From a bacterium (lineage in GTDB: Bacteria > Sumerlaeota > Sumerlaeia > UBA8349): a stretch of 7,728 nucleotides of DNA. Where the stretch lies: the NCBI GenBank assembly GCA_013203855.1, contig JABMPG010000743.1, positions 1 through 7,728 on the forward strand, in the 5' to 3' direction. The notes under the pieces were generated by a model. That model saw nothing but the letters and a program-made list of their open reading frames with translations. It did no database searches and had not been told where the DNA came from. Below, in pieces: positions 1-6,742 of this stretch. The translations under genes were made by a program, and so were the position numbers. The number at the start of each line of letters is the position of its first letter. The stretch's first letter is position 1.

Positions 1-1
1 C

Positions 2-358
2 TTCAAGCCCGAGTTCCTGAACCGGGTCGATGAGATCGTGATCTTCAAGAGTCTCACACGGGAGGCGCTCAATCAGATCGTGGGCCTGGAAATCCAGAAG
101 GCTCAGCGACGTCTCGCCGAGCGCAAGATGCGCCTTGTGGTCGACGATGCGGTCGGGGAGTTCTTGGGCGAGCAGGGCTACGAGCCGGCCTACGGTGCGC
201 GACCTCTGCGTCGAGCCGTGCAGCGCTACCTTCTCGATCCACTGGCCCTCGAGATTCTCGAAGGCAAGTTCGAGGAAGGCGACACGATCCACGCTTCGCT
301 CGACGGAAAAGGGAAACACCTGGTCTTCAGGAGGGAAGAGTCCCGGGCGGGGGAGTGA
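2..358 (+). CDS. clpB: ClpB-type AAA+ protein disaggregase, C-terminal fragment
   Basis: This is the last 118 codons of a Class I Clp ATPase; the reading frame is open through the left edge, so the start and the rest of the gene lie outside. It begins inside the second AAA+ module with FKPEFLNRVDEIVIF, a strongly conserved stretch of that module. The C-terminal small domain follows with the sensor-2 signature YGARPLRRAVQRYLLDPLA and the ending EGDTI typical of ClpB. ClpB is a cytosolic hexamer that rescues aggregated proteins together with DnaK/DnaJ/GrpE. No ClpX/ClpA-like features or long C-terminal extension are seen, so ClpB is preferred over ClpA; ClpC has a similar C-terminus and cannot be fully excluded because the N-terminal and middle domains are missing. 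It converges on the polysaccharide operon and is probably functionally unrelated to it. It ends in TGA. Confidence 0.9.
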   Translation, partial: FKPEFLNRVDEIVIFKSLTREALNQIVGLEIQKAQRRLAERKMRLVVDDAVGEFLGEQGYEPAYGARPLRRAVQRYLLDPLALEILEGKFEEGDTIHASLDGKGKHLVFRREESRAGE

Positions 359-390
359 TGCGCCGAGGGTGTCTCGAAGAAAGCGTGGCA

Positions 391-406
391 CCGGCGCCCT
401 CGCCGG
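391..406. terminator. Small GC-rich hairpin between convergent genes, possible terminator
   Basis: CCGGCG, a CCCT loop and CGCCGG form a perfect 6-bp stem inside the 100-base gap (359-458) between clpB and the last glycosyltransferase gene. There is no clean T-run on either side, so it is not a canonical intrinsic terminator. Its position between two converging transcripts is the main reason to list it. Nothing else is recognisable in this gap. Confidence 0.3.
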
Positions 407-458
407 CGATTCGACAATCAATGTCCAGCCATCAAGGGCTTGGCTATGCTGCCAACTT

Positions 459-1337
459 TCAGGCCCGACGGAACAGGCTCCCCAGCCCAAACCGCAACGC
501 AGCCCATCGCGGCACGAGAAACCAGGAGGCCATGAAGTAGCGGAAGGCCTGAGACTGCCTCCCTCCGTCGAGGGCATGAATTCCGCAGGCGAAAAGAGTC
601 CCGGCCAGGGCCGCGTCACGATCGTAGAGATCCGGCCGCCTGGCCAGAGCCCGCGCCATCACCTTCAGCCGCGCGTTGATCCGCACGTCCGCGTCATAGC
701 GATGCCGCTGGCTCGACCCGTGGGCATGCACCTTCACCAGCGTCTCGGGGATCTCTCGAACTTCATACTTCTCCGCGGCACGTAGAAACATATCGAAGTC
801 ATTGAAACACGGCAGTGATTCCTCAAAGAAGCCGCATGTGTCGAAGACCTCGCGGCGAAAGGTCGAGGCCGGCACCGAGATCCGAGGCGGAGGGTATATC
901 CCGCCGGAGACTCGATATTCCTCGTCGCGGCGCCCAAGAAGGCCCTCCGAGCCATCTTCAGAGACCATGGCGGATCGACAATACGTGAGACCCACTTTTG
1001 CGTTGTCGATCAGAGGCCGCACCGTCTTCTTAAGGCGATCGGGCAACCATTCGTCATCGGCGTCAAGCAGGGCTATGATGTTGCCGGCGCTCTCCCAGAT
1101 CGCGCGATTCGTCGCGGCGGGTTGGCCCTTGTTTTCCTGATATAGAACCCGCACGGGATCGCCGAAAGCCGCGGCCCGGGCCCTTGTGCAATCCGTTGAT
1201 CCATCGTCCACAACGATGATCTCCAGCGGTCGCCAGGTCTGGTCCAACGCGGACTGGATCGCGCGGCGCAGAAACGCCTCGGCGTTATAGGCCGGGATCA
1301 CCACCGAAACGAGAGGCCCCGAGGACTGGTCGGTCAT
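459..1337 (-). CDS. Family 2 glycosyltransferase (GT-A fold), last gene of operon
   Basis: This 292-residue protein is a classic GT2 enzyme, expected at the cytoplasmic face of the inner membrane and adding one sugar from a nucleotide-sugar donor to a lipid-linked glycan. Visible motifs are the N-terminal strand VSVVIPAYNAEAFL (about residues 10-23), the nucleotide-binding VVDDGSTD (42-49), GQPAATNRAI (71-80), the metal-binding DADDEW (92-97), and an acceptor-side NDFDMFLRAAEK, probably the ED-type catalytic-base segment. The C-terminal 80 residues are helical and rich in Ala/Arg, with no convincing transmembrane helix. The ATG overlaps the stop of the upstream GT2 by 4 bases (ATGA) and has its own good ribosome-binding site. 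Donor and linkage cannot be predicted. It is less closely related to the preceding tandem pair than those two are to each other. Confidence 0.93.
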   Translation of the reverse strand: MTDQSSGPLVSVVIPAYNAEAFLRRAIQSALDQTWRPLEIIVVDDGSTDCTRARAAAFGDPVRVLYQENKGQPAATNRAIWESAGNIIALLDADDEWLPDRLKKTVRPLIDNAKVGLTYCRSAMVSEDGSEGLLGRRDEEYRVSGGIYPPPRISVPASTFRREVFDTCGFFEESLPCFNDFDMFLRAAEKYEVREIPETLVKVHAHGSSQRHRYDADVRINARLKVMARALARRPDLYDRDAALAGTLFACGIHALDGGRQSQAFRYFMASWFLVPRWAALRFGLGSLFRRA

Positions 1338-2215
1338 GAAGCATCCTTTCCGAGATCCCTGAGAGGAAGCGCCTTCGGCAAACTGCGGATGCGCTTCACC
1401 CGCTCTTCCTGCTCGGATCGTTTTCCATAGTCTTCGGCATAACCCTTGAAGTTGTAGACATAGGTCATGCGGTAGAGATGCCGCGCATGGTTGCCGCAGA
1501 GCTCGAACAGAGTCAGATAGAATGCCTGGTCGTCCGCGCTCGCGAAATACTTCCCCGTCGCTGGATCGATCAACTTCTCCTCCGGGACATGCGCAAGCAA
1601 TTCCCGCCGGAACGAATGCAGGTGCGGCCCGAAATACTTGGTTTCCCGGATGTTACCCGCTTCCAGGACCTTTCGCGGAATCGGCGCGGGTTTCGGAATG
1701 AAGCCGTCGCTCAAAATCATCGTGTTGTAGGTCATCCAGGTGCCGGAGTCCTCATAGACCCGGTTGAGATAATCCAGCACGCCCGGATCGGGCAGCCAGT
1801 CATCGGCATTCAGTTCCAGAACGATGGAACTGGGCCCGGACATTCTGAAACCTAGCAGGTTATTCGAGCAGCCCCCTTGCCGCTCGGTCTGATGGATGTA
1901 TTCCACGCTGTGACCGGGATGGCCCGCCAGCCAGTCCTCGATAATCCGAGGCGTCTCATCTGTGGACGCGTCATCGATCATCACATGCCGAACACGATCC
2001 CGATCATAGTCCTGACCGTACACTGAATCCAGACACCGAACCACATCCCGCCCGGCGTTGCGCTGCGAAGAAACGACCCAGAAGGCGCGGTTGCCGGTAG
2101 GCCGGACAAGCCCGACCCAAACCCTCTCCCACCCCCGCCCTCCCCACCCGCGCCCAAGCGCGACCCGATACTTCAACTTCAACCAGTACTTGAAGCGGCG
2201 CAGGATCTCATTCAT
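1334..2215 (-). CDS. Family 2 glycosyltransferase, tandem paralogue B with Gly/Trp-rich N-terminal insert
   Basis: A 293-residue GT2-type enzyme. The GT-A core starts at about residue 44 (FWVVSSQRNAG) and carries VMIDDASTDET (78-88), the metal-site equivalent LELNADDWLPD (133-143), then the acceptor-side segments HLHSFRREL and SADDQAFYLTLFE. The first 43 residues are a basic, aromatic extension (RRFKYWLKLKYRVAL) that may lie on the membrane, followed by GRGWGGRGWERVWVG at 21-35. That stretch is encoded by an unusual array of G-runs and has no counterpart in the neighbouring paralogue. By hand alignment, residues 61-143 match paralogue A at 53 of 83 ungapped positions. It overlaps the upstream gene by 8 bases (ATGAATGA) and the downstream gene by 4. 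GGAG lies 9 bases before the ATG. The substrate is unknown; addition of a sugar to the exported glycan is inferred. Confidence 0.9.
   Translation of the reverse strand: MNEILRRFKYWLKLKYRVALGRGWGGRGWERVWVGLVRPTGNRAFWVVSSQRNAGRDVVRCLDSVYGQDYDRDRVRHVMIDDASTDETPRIIEDWLAGHPGHSVEYIHQTERQGGCSNNLLGFRMSGPSSIVLELNADDWLPDPGVLDYLNRVYEDSGTWMTYNTMILSDGFIPKPAPIPRKVLEAGNIRETKYFGPHLHSFRRELLAHVPEEKLIDPATGKYFASADDQAFYLTLFELCGNHARHLYRMTYVYNFKGYAEDYGKRSEQEERVKRIRSLPKALPLRDLGKDAS
1344..1349 (-). promoter_or_regulatory. Ribosome-binding site of the terminal GT2 gene
   Basis: AAAGGA on the minus strand lies 6 bases before the ATG at 1337 and inside the 3' end of the preceding GT2 gene. It supports this ATG as the start and suggests that the terminal gene can also be initiated independently of re-initiation at the ATGA overlap. 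Confidence 0.65.
1787..1816. repeat. Conserved block of the tandem duplication, copy B
   Basis: This 30-base block matches 2712-2741 at 27 of 30 positions in the same orientation, at an offset of 925 bases. It encodes the GT2 metal-site region in each of the two tandem paralogues. It is a trace of gene duplication under coding constraint, not an independent repeat element. Confidence 0.7.
2111..2155 (-). other. Dense G-run array, potential G-quadruplex in the coding strand/mRNA
   Basis: On the minus strand, which is the coding strand of the GT2 gene starting at 2215, nine runs of three to five G occur in 45 bases, separated by loops of one to three bases. Several consecutive loops are single bases (T, A, C, T). 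This matches the general G3+N1-7 quadruplex pattern many times over. It encodes residues 21-35 of the GT2 protein, 60-105 bases downstream of its start codon. Whether it folds, in RNA or DNA, is not known. Confidence 0.6.
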
Positions 2216-3149
2216 GGGCGACGGCTCCGGCTTCCTTCCAAGTCAATCCCAGAGTCTGTGCCTCTCCTATAGTCAGATTTGGCAGAGGGGAATAGGGCGT
2301 CATCTCCCGGATTCTGCGGGTACGATCACGTTGTCCCTTGGGATCGGTTTTCACCTCGGAGTAATCCCGAACGTTCTGGATGTAGGTGATGCGATCCAAG
2401 TGCCGGGAGTGCGCGCCGGAGAGTTCGAGAAGAGAAAGGTAGAAGGCGGCATCATCCGCATTCTGCCAATAATCTCCAGTTTCCGGATCGATCATGCTGA
2501 CTTCGCGCAGATGAGAAAACAGTTCGGATCGAAAGGAGTGAAGACAACCTGTATACCAGTGCGTCTTGCGGAAGGAGTTTTGCGCAATTGCTTCTCTTGG
2601 AATGGGATGAGAGAAGGGGCGACGCCTGTGATCGGTGAAGCGAGCTGTGTTATATGTCATCCATATGTTCCCATCGTGGTAGACGCGGTTGATGAAAGGC
2701 AGAACATTGGAATCGGGCAGCCAATCGTCGCCATTCAGTTCGATGGCTATCGTCCCGGGCCGGGCCATTCGGAATCCGCGCATCGTGTTCAAACAGCCTC
2801 CGAGACGCACGAGGTTACGGTGATATTCGACACTGTGATCCGGGTGTGTCGCGAGCCACTCTTCGATGCGTCTGTCAGTCCCATCGGTCGAAGCGTCATC
2901 AATGACGATCTGCCTGACAAGGCGCCTGTCATACTCCTGCTCGTAGACTGAATCCAGACACTTGACGAGATATTCACCGGCATTCCTCTCGCAGGTAACG
3001 ATGTGAAACCGTTGAGGAGTTCCGGAAAACCTTGTGGAATAGCGCAGAATCTCAGCTGCCCGTCCGATTACAGGCCGAACCCGCCACCAGCCGAGGATCA
3101 GCTGCCACGACGCCTTCTCTCGGGCTTTTTGCCAGAACGATTTATCCAT
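2208..3149 (-). CDS. Family 2 glycosyltransferase, tandem paralogue A
   Basis: A 313-residue GT2-type enzyme. The GT-A core starts near residue 47 (RFHIVTCERNAGEYL). IVIDDASTDGT (81-91) is the nucleotide-binding segment and IELNGDDWLPD the metal-site region (DD at about 141-142). CLHSFRSEL and NADDAAFYLSLLELSG follow on the acceptor side. The N-terminal 45 residues are basic and aromatic (QLILGWWRVRPVIGR), possibly a peripheral membrane contact. There is no clear transmembrane helix. The downstream gene is a close paralogue (53 of 83 identical residues through the core). The start lies 18 bases after the preceding stop, with AGAAG a few bases upstream of the ATG. The base composition is visibly more AT-rich than that of its paralogue. 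Likely role: adding a sugar to the same glycan, perhaps with a related donor or acceptor. Confidence 0.9.
   Translation of the reverse strand: MDKSFWQKAREKASWQLILGWWRVRPVIGRAAEILRYSTRFSGTPQRFHIVTCERNAGEYLVKCLDSVYEQEYDRRLVRQIVIDDASTDGTDRRIEEWLATHPDHSVEYHRNLVRLGGCLNTMRGFRMARPGTIAIELNGDDWLPDSNVLPFINRVYHDGNIWMTYNTARFTDHRRRPFSHPIPREAIAQNSFRKTHWYTGCLHSFRSELFSHLREVSMIDPETGDYWQNADDAAFYLSLLELSGAHSRHLDRITYIQNVRDYSEVKTDPKGQRDRTRRIREMTPYSPLPNLTIGEAQTLGLTWKEAGAVAHE
2712..2741. repeat. Conserved block of the tandem duplication, copy A
   Basis: Partner of 1787-1816 (27 of 30 bases identical). It encodes the ELNGDDWLPDS region of paralogue A. Outside such blocks the two genes have diverged considerably at the DNA level, so the duplication, or the separate acquisition of two relatives, is old. 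Confidence 0.7.
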
Positions 3150-3167
3150 GTGTTCACTTCTTGAGGA

Positions 3168-4286
3168 TCAGGAGACACCTTCCCGACAGGAGAATGCAAG
3201 ATACAGGTCGGCCACTTTCTTCTTGTTATGTTCTATCATCTCGGCGAGAGCGGCGTGAAGGAGATTGGGGGAGAAATCCAGATCGAGAGCGGGCGAAAAC
3301 CGATGCAAGCCCTTGTTCAGAAGAGAAATCGTCTGTCCAAGAATCTGATTCCGCTTGGGGAAGAAGGCGTAATCCACTGCTAGACAATGGTCGACGGGAA
3401 GCTCATGGAAGGCGCGCACCAACCGCTGTGATGAGAGATTGCTGTTGGGCTTCCAACATTTGAGTTGGAGATCCCCGGATAGATGAAGAGCCTGTTTCTC
3501 AAAATCGAGAAGCCGGTAGACCGGTCGATCTTCGGATGTGTGTATGTGTCCCCAATCGTCGGAATTCCGGACAAGTTCCTTGCCCATACGGTGAAAGTGA
3601 TCCTCGAAGCGGGCGAGAAGTCCATCTGGCAAGTGCCCGGGCGTGTTGTAAGACCAAGTCGGGTGCCACTGGTGAAAAATCTCCACCCGTCCGTTCAACC
3701 ATTCCTCCTGCATACCCATGGAATTGCAGCGATACCAGAGATCGCGATCTTCCACGCCATGATAGTGATAGTACTCATCAAACCCTCTGATTTGCCGAAA
3801 CAGTTTAGTGGAGAGGCACTGGCAGCCTCCCTTCGCGGTCTGGCCCGGCGTTGGAAAGTTCTCGACGTATGCTCCCAGATTCGCGAAATCCTCGAAATCT
3901 CGTGGCAACATGTGAGGATAGCAGTAGAGGACCCTGTTCTCGGCTGCTCGCGCAAGAACGTGGTCCACAAATCTCGGCGGGAAAAGCATGTCCGCGTCGG
4001 TGAAGAGAACGAAATCCCCCTTGGCGCGGCGGCCTCCGATGTTTAGCGCCTGCGAGCGATTCCATGGCAGGCCGCGACTTTCCGAGAAGACATACTGACA
4101 GAAGGAATGCTCTGCCGCCAGGCGGCGGGCCTTCTCCTGAAAGGGCGGCTCGCTCCCATAGTCAACCAGCAAAACCTCGAGGTCATGCCGGTTCTGGTCG
4201 GCCAGAGAGTCCAGAAGCCTCGCAAGCCTTTCCGTTTCTCGGTTTCGATAGCCAAGAACGATGCTTAGAGAGATCGTGGCTGGCAC
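3168..4286 (-). CDS. Family 2 glycosyltransferase with galactosyltransferase-like (GT7C) C-terminal region
   Basis: A 372-residue enzyme. SIVLGYRNRETERL (8-21), LLVDYGSE (39-46), GLPWNRSQALNIG (72-84) and the metal-binding FTDADM with D97 and D99 form the GT-A donor site. GGCQCLS (153-159), GFDEYYHYHGVEDRDLWYR (168-186) and FHQWHP (204-209) form the acceptor and second metal-contact region. This arrangement is seen in the N-terminal-galactosyltransferase/GT7C group, which includes chondroitin-polymerase-like and beta-1,4-galactosyltransferase-like enzymes that transfer Gal or GalNAc-type sugars. The exact donor cannot be read. The last ~100 residues are not recognised. It starts with GTG; a TAG stop a few codons upstream in the same frame excludes a longer form. 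The nearest purine-rich stretch (AAAGG) is 12 bases upstream, so initiation may be weak. It lies 29 bases after the GT10 stop. Confidence 0.9.
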   Translation of the reverse strand: MPATISLSIVLGYRNRETERLARLLDSLADQNRHDLEVLLVDYGSEPPFQEKARRLAAEHSFCQYVFSESRGLPWNRSQALNIGGRRAKGDFVLFTDADMLFPPRFVDHVLARAAENRVLYCYPHMLPRDFEDFANLGAYVENFPTPGQTAKGGCQCLSTKLFRQIRGFDEYYHYHGVEDRDLWYRCNSMGMQEEWLNGRVEIFHQWHPTWSYNTPGHLPDGLLARFEDHFHRMGKELVRNSDDWGHIHTSEDRPVYRLLDFEKQALHLSGDLQLKCWKPNSNLSSQRLVRAFHELPVDHCLAVDYAFFPKRNQILGQTISLLNKGLHRFSPALDLDFSPNLLHAALAEMIEHNKKKVADLYLAFSCREGVS

Positions 4287-4315
4287 GTTGTGGAACTGCC
4301 TTTCTCTACCGAAAT

Positions 4316-5263
4316 CTAGAACGGCAAAAGCCGCCGGATCAGCCGGCGTACCTTCTCTTTTCGGGGCCTTGGGTAAAGGTTTGGAAGGGCCGGAAGCAGA
4401 ATGTCTCCGGGAGCCGATTCTGTCATATTCGACTCCTTCTCGACCAGAGAGGCAACATATGGGAAGAACTGGTGCCGTTCGAGCACCAGTTCCCTAGCGT
4501 AAGCAATCGCGTTCCGGTTGCGAATCCACTTGTCGCTGCGGAGGGCTTCCTTCACCTGGTCGATTGCATCCGCGCTCTGAATGTCGATTTGAATATAGGA
4601 TTCCGGTGGGAAGAACTCCGCCAGATTCATACACCCGTAGTAGATGGGCATGGTCCAGGCAAGAAAGCAGTCGGAGAGTTTCTCGGTCCAATACCAGGGC
4701 CCGCTATGATTCTCGATAGCGAGGGAGTAACGATAGGGCGCAACTCCGTCCCACTTGTCCACCAAGGACGAGAAGCCTTGCCCAAACAGGTCGAAATCGA
4801 CCTCGCGGCCCAGAGCCTGCAAGAACTGAACCCGGCGTAGTTTGCCCACTCGATTCGTCTCACTGCTTGCCACACATGAAAGATTCCGGGACTTGTCCGG
4901 GATCGCCATTTTTTTCAGAGTATCGTAGTCCCGGTTCACATACCAAGGCAGAGCTGGCTGACTCAGCACGCGCTTTTCGCCAGTCATTCGTGTGTCCTGT
5001 GTGTAGACTCGATGAAAAGGGCCGAACCCCTTCCGCAACCACCTGTACTCGGGCACGGGAGGTTCTTGGATGATTGCCCGCACGTTCTCGGAAGGACAAT
5101 GAAGGCGAGTCTCGTCTGGAACACGGTTCAGAACAAATACGTAATCGCATTTCATGACCGGGTCGAGTGTGAAATGGATGCCGTTCCACTCTCCTCTCCC
5201 GTTCGGAGTCTGTCTGAGAAGGTCTGGCTCATTCCAGGGCTTTATGATCCGGACGAGGGTCAT
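4316..5263 (-). CDS. GT10-family glycosyltransferase (alpha-1,3/4-fucosyltransferase-like)
   Basis: A 315-residue GT-B-type enzyme. The N-terminal acceptor half contains CDYVFVLN (39-46) and IIQEPPVPEYRWL (64-76). The donor half carries NLSCVASSETNRVGKLRRVQF (127-147) and the family hallmark IENHSGPWYWTEKLSDCFLA (183-202), then MPIYYG (205-210) and FFPPESYIQI. In characterised GT10 fucosyltransferases the Glu-Lys of the TEK motif contacts GDP-fucose, so both residues are intact here (E194, K195). Fucose transfer is the likeliest activity, but GT10 relatives in environmental bacteria are poorly characterised. The final 17 residues contain eight Arg/Lys interspersed with Leu/Ile (VRRLIRRLL), a probable amphipathic membrane-binding tail like the basic tails of Helicobacter fucosyltransferases. 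The ATG overlaps the sulfotransferase stop (ATGA). No separate ribosome-binding site is visible, so translational coupling is likely. Confidence 0.88.
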   Translation of the reverse strand: MTLVRIIKPWNEPDLLRQTPNGRGEWNGIHFTLDPVMKCDYVFVLNRVPDETRLHCPSENVRAIIQEPPVPEYRWLRKGFGPFHRVYTQDTRMTGEKRVLSQPALPWYVNRDYDTLKKMAIPDKSRNLSCVASSETNRVGKLRRVQFLQALGREVDFDLFGQGFSSLVDKWDGVAPYRYSLAIENHSGPWYWTEKLSDCFLAWTMPIYYGCMNLAEFFPPESYIQIDIQSADAIDQVKEALRSDKWIRNRNAIAYARELVLERHQFFPYVASLVEKESNMTESAPGDILLPALPNLYPRPRKEKVRRLIRRLLPF

Positions 5264-5997
5264 GACAGTGTTTCAGCGGTGTGATCGGGAAAGAAATCCG
5301 CCATGCGTGCGTGCGTGGACAAGACGGTTTTCCAGACATCGGTGCTATGATCGCGGCGAAACCGTTCTCTTTTCTCCTCATAATCTGACTTTAGCTGTAC
5401 AACACGATCGTCGTGGGTGGTCTTGCTCTTGACCTCATTGCGTGAAACCCGAGATTCGGCAGCCGCGAGTCTCTCGGGATCCAGAAAGGCTGAAAAATGG
5501 CCGGTCACTTTCGCGAATTCCGAATTGAGGTCGCGACGCATCTTTTCATAGGAGAGAATGGTCTTCCTGGTGGTGAAATCGTCTTCGATCAGCCATTTGA
5601 GCAGATGACGGCTGTACGCCCCGCTCCAGAAAGCGATGCGATCGGGGCTGTCGAGGTCCTCCTTCTCGTAGGACATCTGGGAGAAAACGGTGTCGACGGG
5701 ATTCCGATAGAGATAGAGAACGTTGCTTCTTTGAACCTGGAGATCCATATCGTGGGTGTGCAGAAGGAGGTAGTCTCTGCTCTCGGGGTAATAGAAAGCA
5801 CGAACAAGAGTCGGACGCTCGAAGTAGAGTTCCATCAGCATCCGGAGCCAATGGCTGCCTGTGCGGGGGAAACTGACCAGAAAGGGATGTTGCGCAACAC
5901 TTTCAAACGCCTCGACCTCTTCGTCGGAAGCCCGATAGGACGCGGGGTGTTTCAGCAAGTTCTCCACGATGCGTCGTATTCTTTGGGTTCCAAGCAC
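5260..5997 (-). CDS. PAPS-dependent sulfotransferase
   Basis: A 245-residue protein with the two hallmarks of the sulfotransferase fold. FLVSFPRTGSHWLRMLM (39-55) is the 5'-phosphosulfate loop. VLYLYRNPVDTVFSQMSY (93-110) is the 3'-phosphate-binding segment, with the conserved Arg and the downstream Ser. HTHD (80-83) sits where a catalytic His is often found. It should transfer sulfate from PAPS to a sugar hydroxyl, in the cytoplasm and before export. The frame is open upstream to an ATG at 6147, but those extra 50 residues would lie over the end of the methyltransferase gene and look like its shadow. I choose GTG at 5997: it begins one base after the methyltransferase TGA and has AAGGA 7 bases upstream. 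The length is short but normal for compact bacterial members. No PAPS-synthesis genes are in the window. Confidence 0.9.
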   Translation of the reverse strand: MLGTQRIRRIVENLLKHPASYRASDEEVEAFESVAQHPFLVSFPRTGSHWLRMLMELYFERPTLVRAFYYPESRDYLLLHTHDMDLQVQRSNVLYLYRNPVDTVFSQMSYEKEDLDSPDRIAFWSGAYSRHLLKWLIEDDFTTRKTILSYEKMRRDLNSEFAKVTGHFSAFLDPERLAAAESRVSRNEVKSKTTHDDRVVQLKSDYEEKRERFRRDHSTDVWKTVLSTHARMADFFPDHTAETLS

Positions 5998-5998
5998 G

Positions 5999-6742
5999 TC
6001 AGTTTCCTTCCAGCGGAGTCGGGAGGAAAGGCTGGCTCTCGTTAAGATACAGCGCATCTCCTGCGGTAAGCTGGCCGTCCTCCTGAGTGAAAAGATCATA
6101 AAGATTGAAGAGACGGAAGCCTTGGCCGCGCAGAAAAGTATCCACATCCGCGAAGAGCCCCTGTTCTTCGTATAGAGGAAGGAACTCGATCTCCGTCATG
6201 AGGAGATTGGTCTTTTTCAGAATTTGCGTGGCGCCTCGCAAGGCCTCGAGTTCAAAGCCTTGAATGTCCAGTTTGAGAATATCCACCCGCTCTACGTCCA
6301 GGGCGGAATCCAGGGTCGTCTGCTGCACCCTTATTTTCTCAACGACGTCCATATCGCCCGGATGATACCTGATGTTGTGTTGACTCGGTGGCAGGGCCGA
6401 CGAGGAGGAAGCGTGGCGGAGAACCTGAAACTCGATCTCGCCAACGCGTGAGCCTACCGCCATCTGCCGCACTTCGACCCGTTTCGTGTCGGCAAAGGCG
6501 GCACGCAAGTCGTCGGCGAGATCCGGCTGGGGCTCGAATGCGAAAATGGTGGCATCAGGAAACAACTGGAGAAATCTGCGGATCGTCCGGCCCTTGTTGG
6601 CGCCCACGTCGACGATCACCGGTCTCTTTCCCGGCGTGAACATTTTCATATCGGCAAATCGACCCCGTTTCGCCATCACGCCCGTCTGGGGCGTAGTGCT
6701 GCGACTGTCTTTTTTGAGGAATTCTCGCAGGCGATTCAACAT
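5999..6742 (-). CDS. FkbM-family SAM-dependent methyltransferase
   Basis: A 247-residue Rossmann-fold methyltransferase. VIVDVGANKGRTIRRFLQLF (42-61) is SAM-binding motif I and IFAFEPQPD (66-74) holds the acidic residue that binds the ribose. RVEVRQMAVGSRVGEIEF (88-105) follows, and VDILKLDIQGFELEALRGA (153-171) is the characteristic FkbM segment. Members typically O-methylate hydroxyl groups of natural products or glycans, and many occur in polysaccharide clusters. Here it sits directly after the exporter ATPase gene and before the sulfotransferase gene, so sugar methylation of the exported polymer is the natural inference. The ATG at 6742 overlaps the ABC gene stop by 7 bases. GGAGG lies only 4 bases before it; the TTG of codon 2 would have better spacing (7), so the exact start is uncertain by one codon. 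Confidence 0.92.
   Translation of the reverse strand: MLNRLREFLKKDSRSTTPQTGVMAKRGRFADMKMFTPGKRPVIVDVGANKGRTIRRFLQLFPDATIFAFEPQPDLADDLRAAFADTKRVEVRQMAVGSRVGEIEFQVLRHASSSSALPPSQHNIRYHPGDMDVVEKIRVQQTTLDSALDVERVDILKLDIQGFELEALRGATQILKKTNLLMTEIEFLPLYEEQGLFADVDTFLRGQGFRLFNLYDLFTQEDGQLTAGDALYLNESQPFLPTPLEGN
6005..6010 (-). promoter_or_regulatory. Ribosome-binding site fixing the sulfotransferase GTG start
   Basis: GAAGGA on the minus strand lies in the last codons of the FkbM gene, 7 bases before GTG at 5997. The spacing is optimal and it supports the short form of the sulfotransferase over the ATG at 6147. Confidence 0.7.

Noticed and set aside
135..785. 216-codon plus-strand open frame starting inside clpB and running over the terminal GT2
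   Set aside because: It is out of frame with the conserved ClpB C-terminus and antisense to the GT2 gene, with no domain of its own.
2058..2951. 297-codon open frame on the plus strand opposite the tandem GT2 genes
   Set aside because: It runs across the junction of two overlapping minus-strand genes that carry intact GT2 motifs, and its translation shows no recognisable domain. It is best explained as an antisense shadow of GC-rich coding sequence.
4064..4840. 258-codon open frame on the plus strand across the GT2/GT10 junction
   Set aside because: The opposite strand encodes the conserved GT10 donor motif and the GT2 N-terminus. The plus-strand translation has no domain and low-complexity Pro/Arg segments.
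5497..6045. 182-codon open frame on the plus strand opposite the sulfotransferase
   Set aside because: Antisense to the PAPS-binding motifs; no family features are seen in its translation.
5998..6147. 50-residue N-terminal extension of the sulfotransferase (ATG at 6147)
   Set aside because: It lies entirely over the 3' end of the FkbM gene, shows no sulfotransferase features, and the GTG at 5997 has a well-placed ribosome-binding site.
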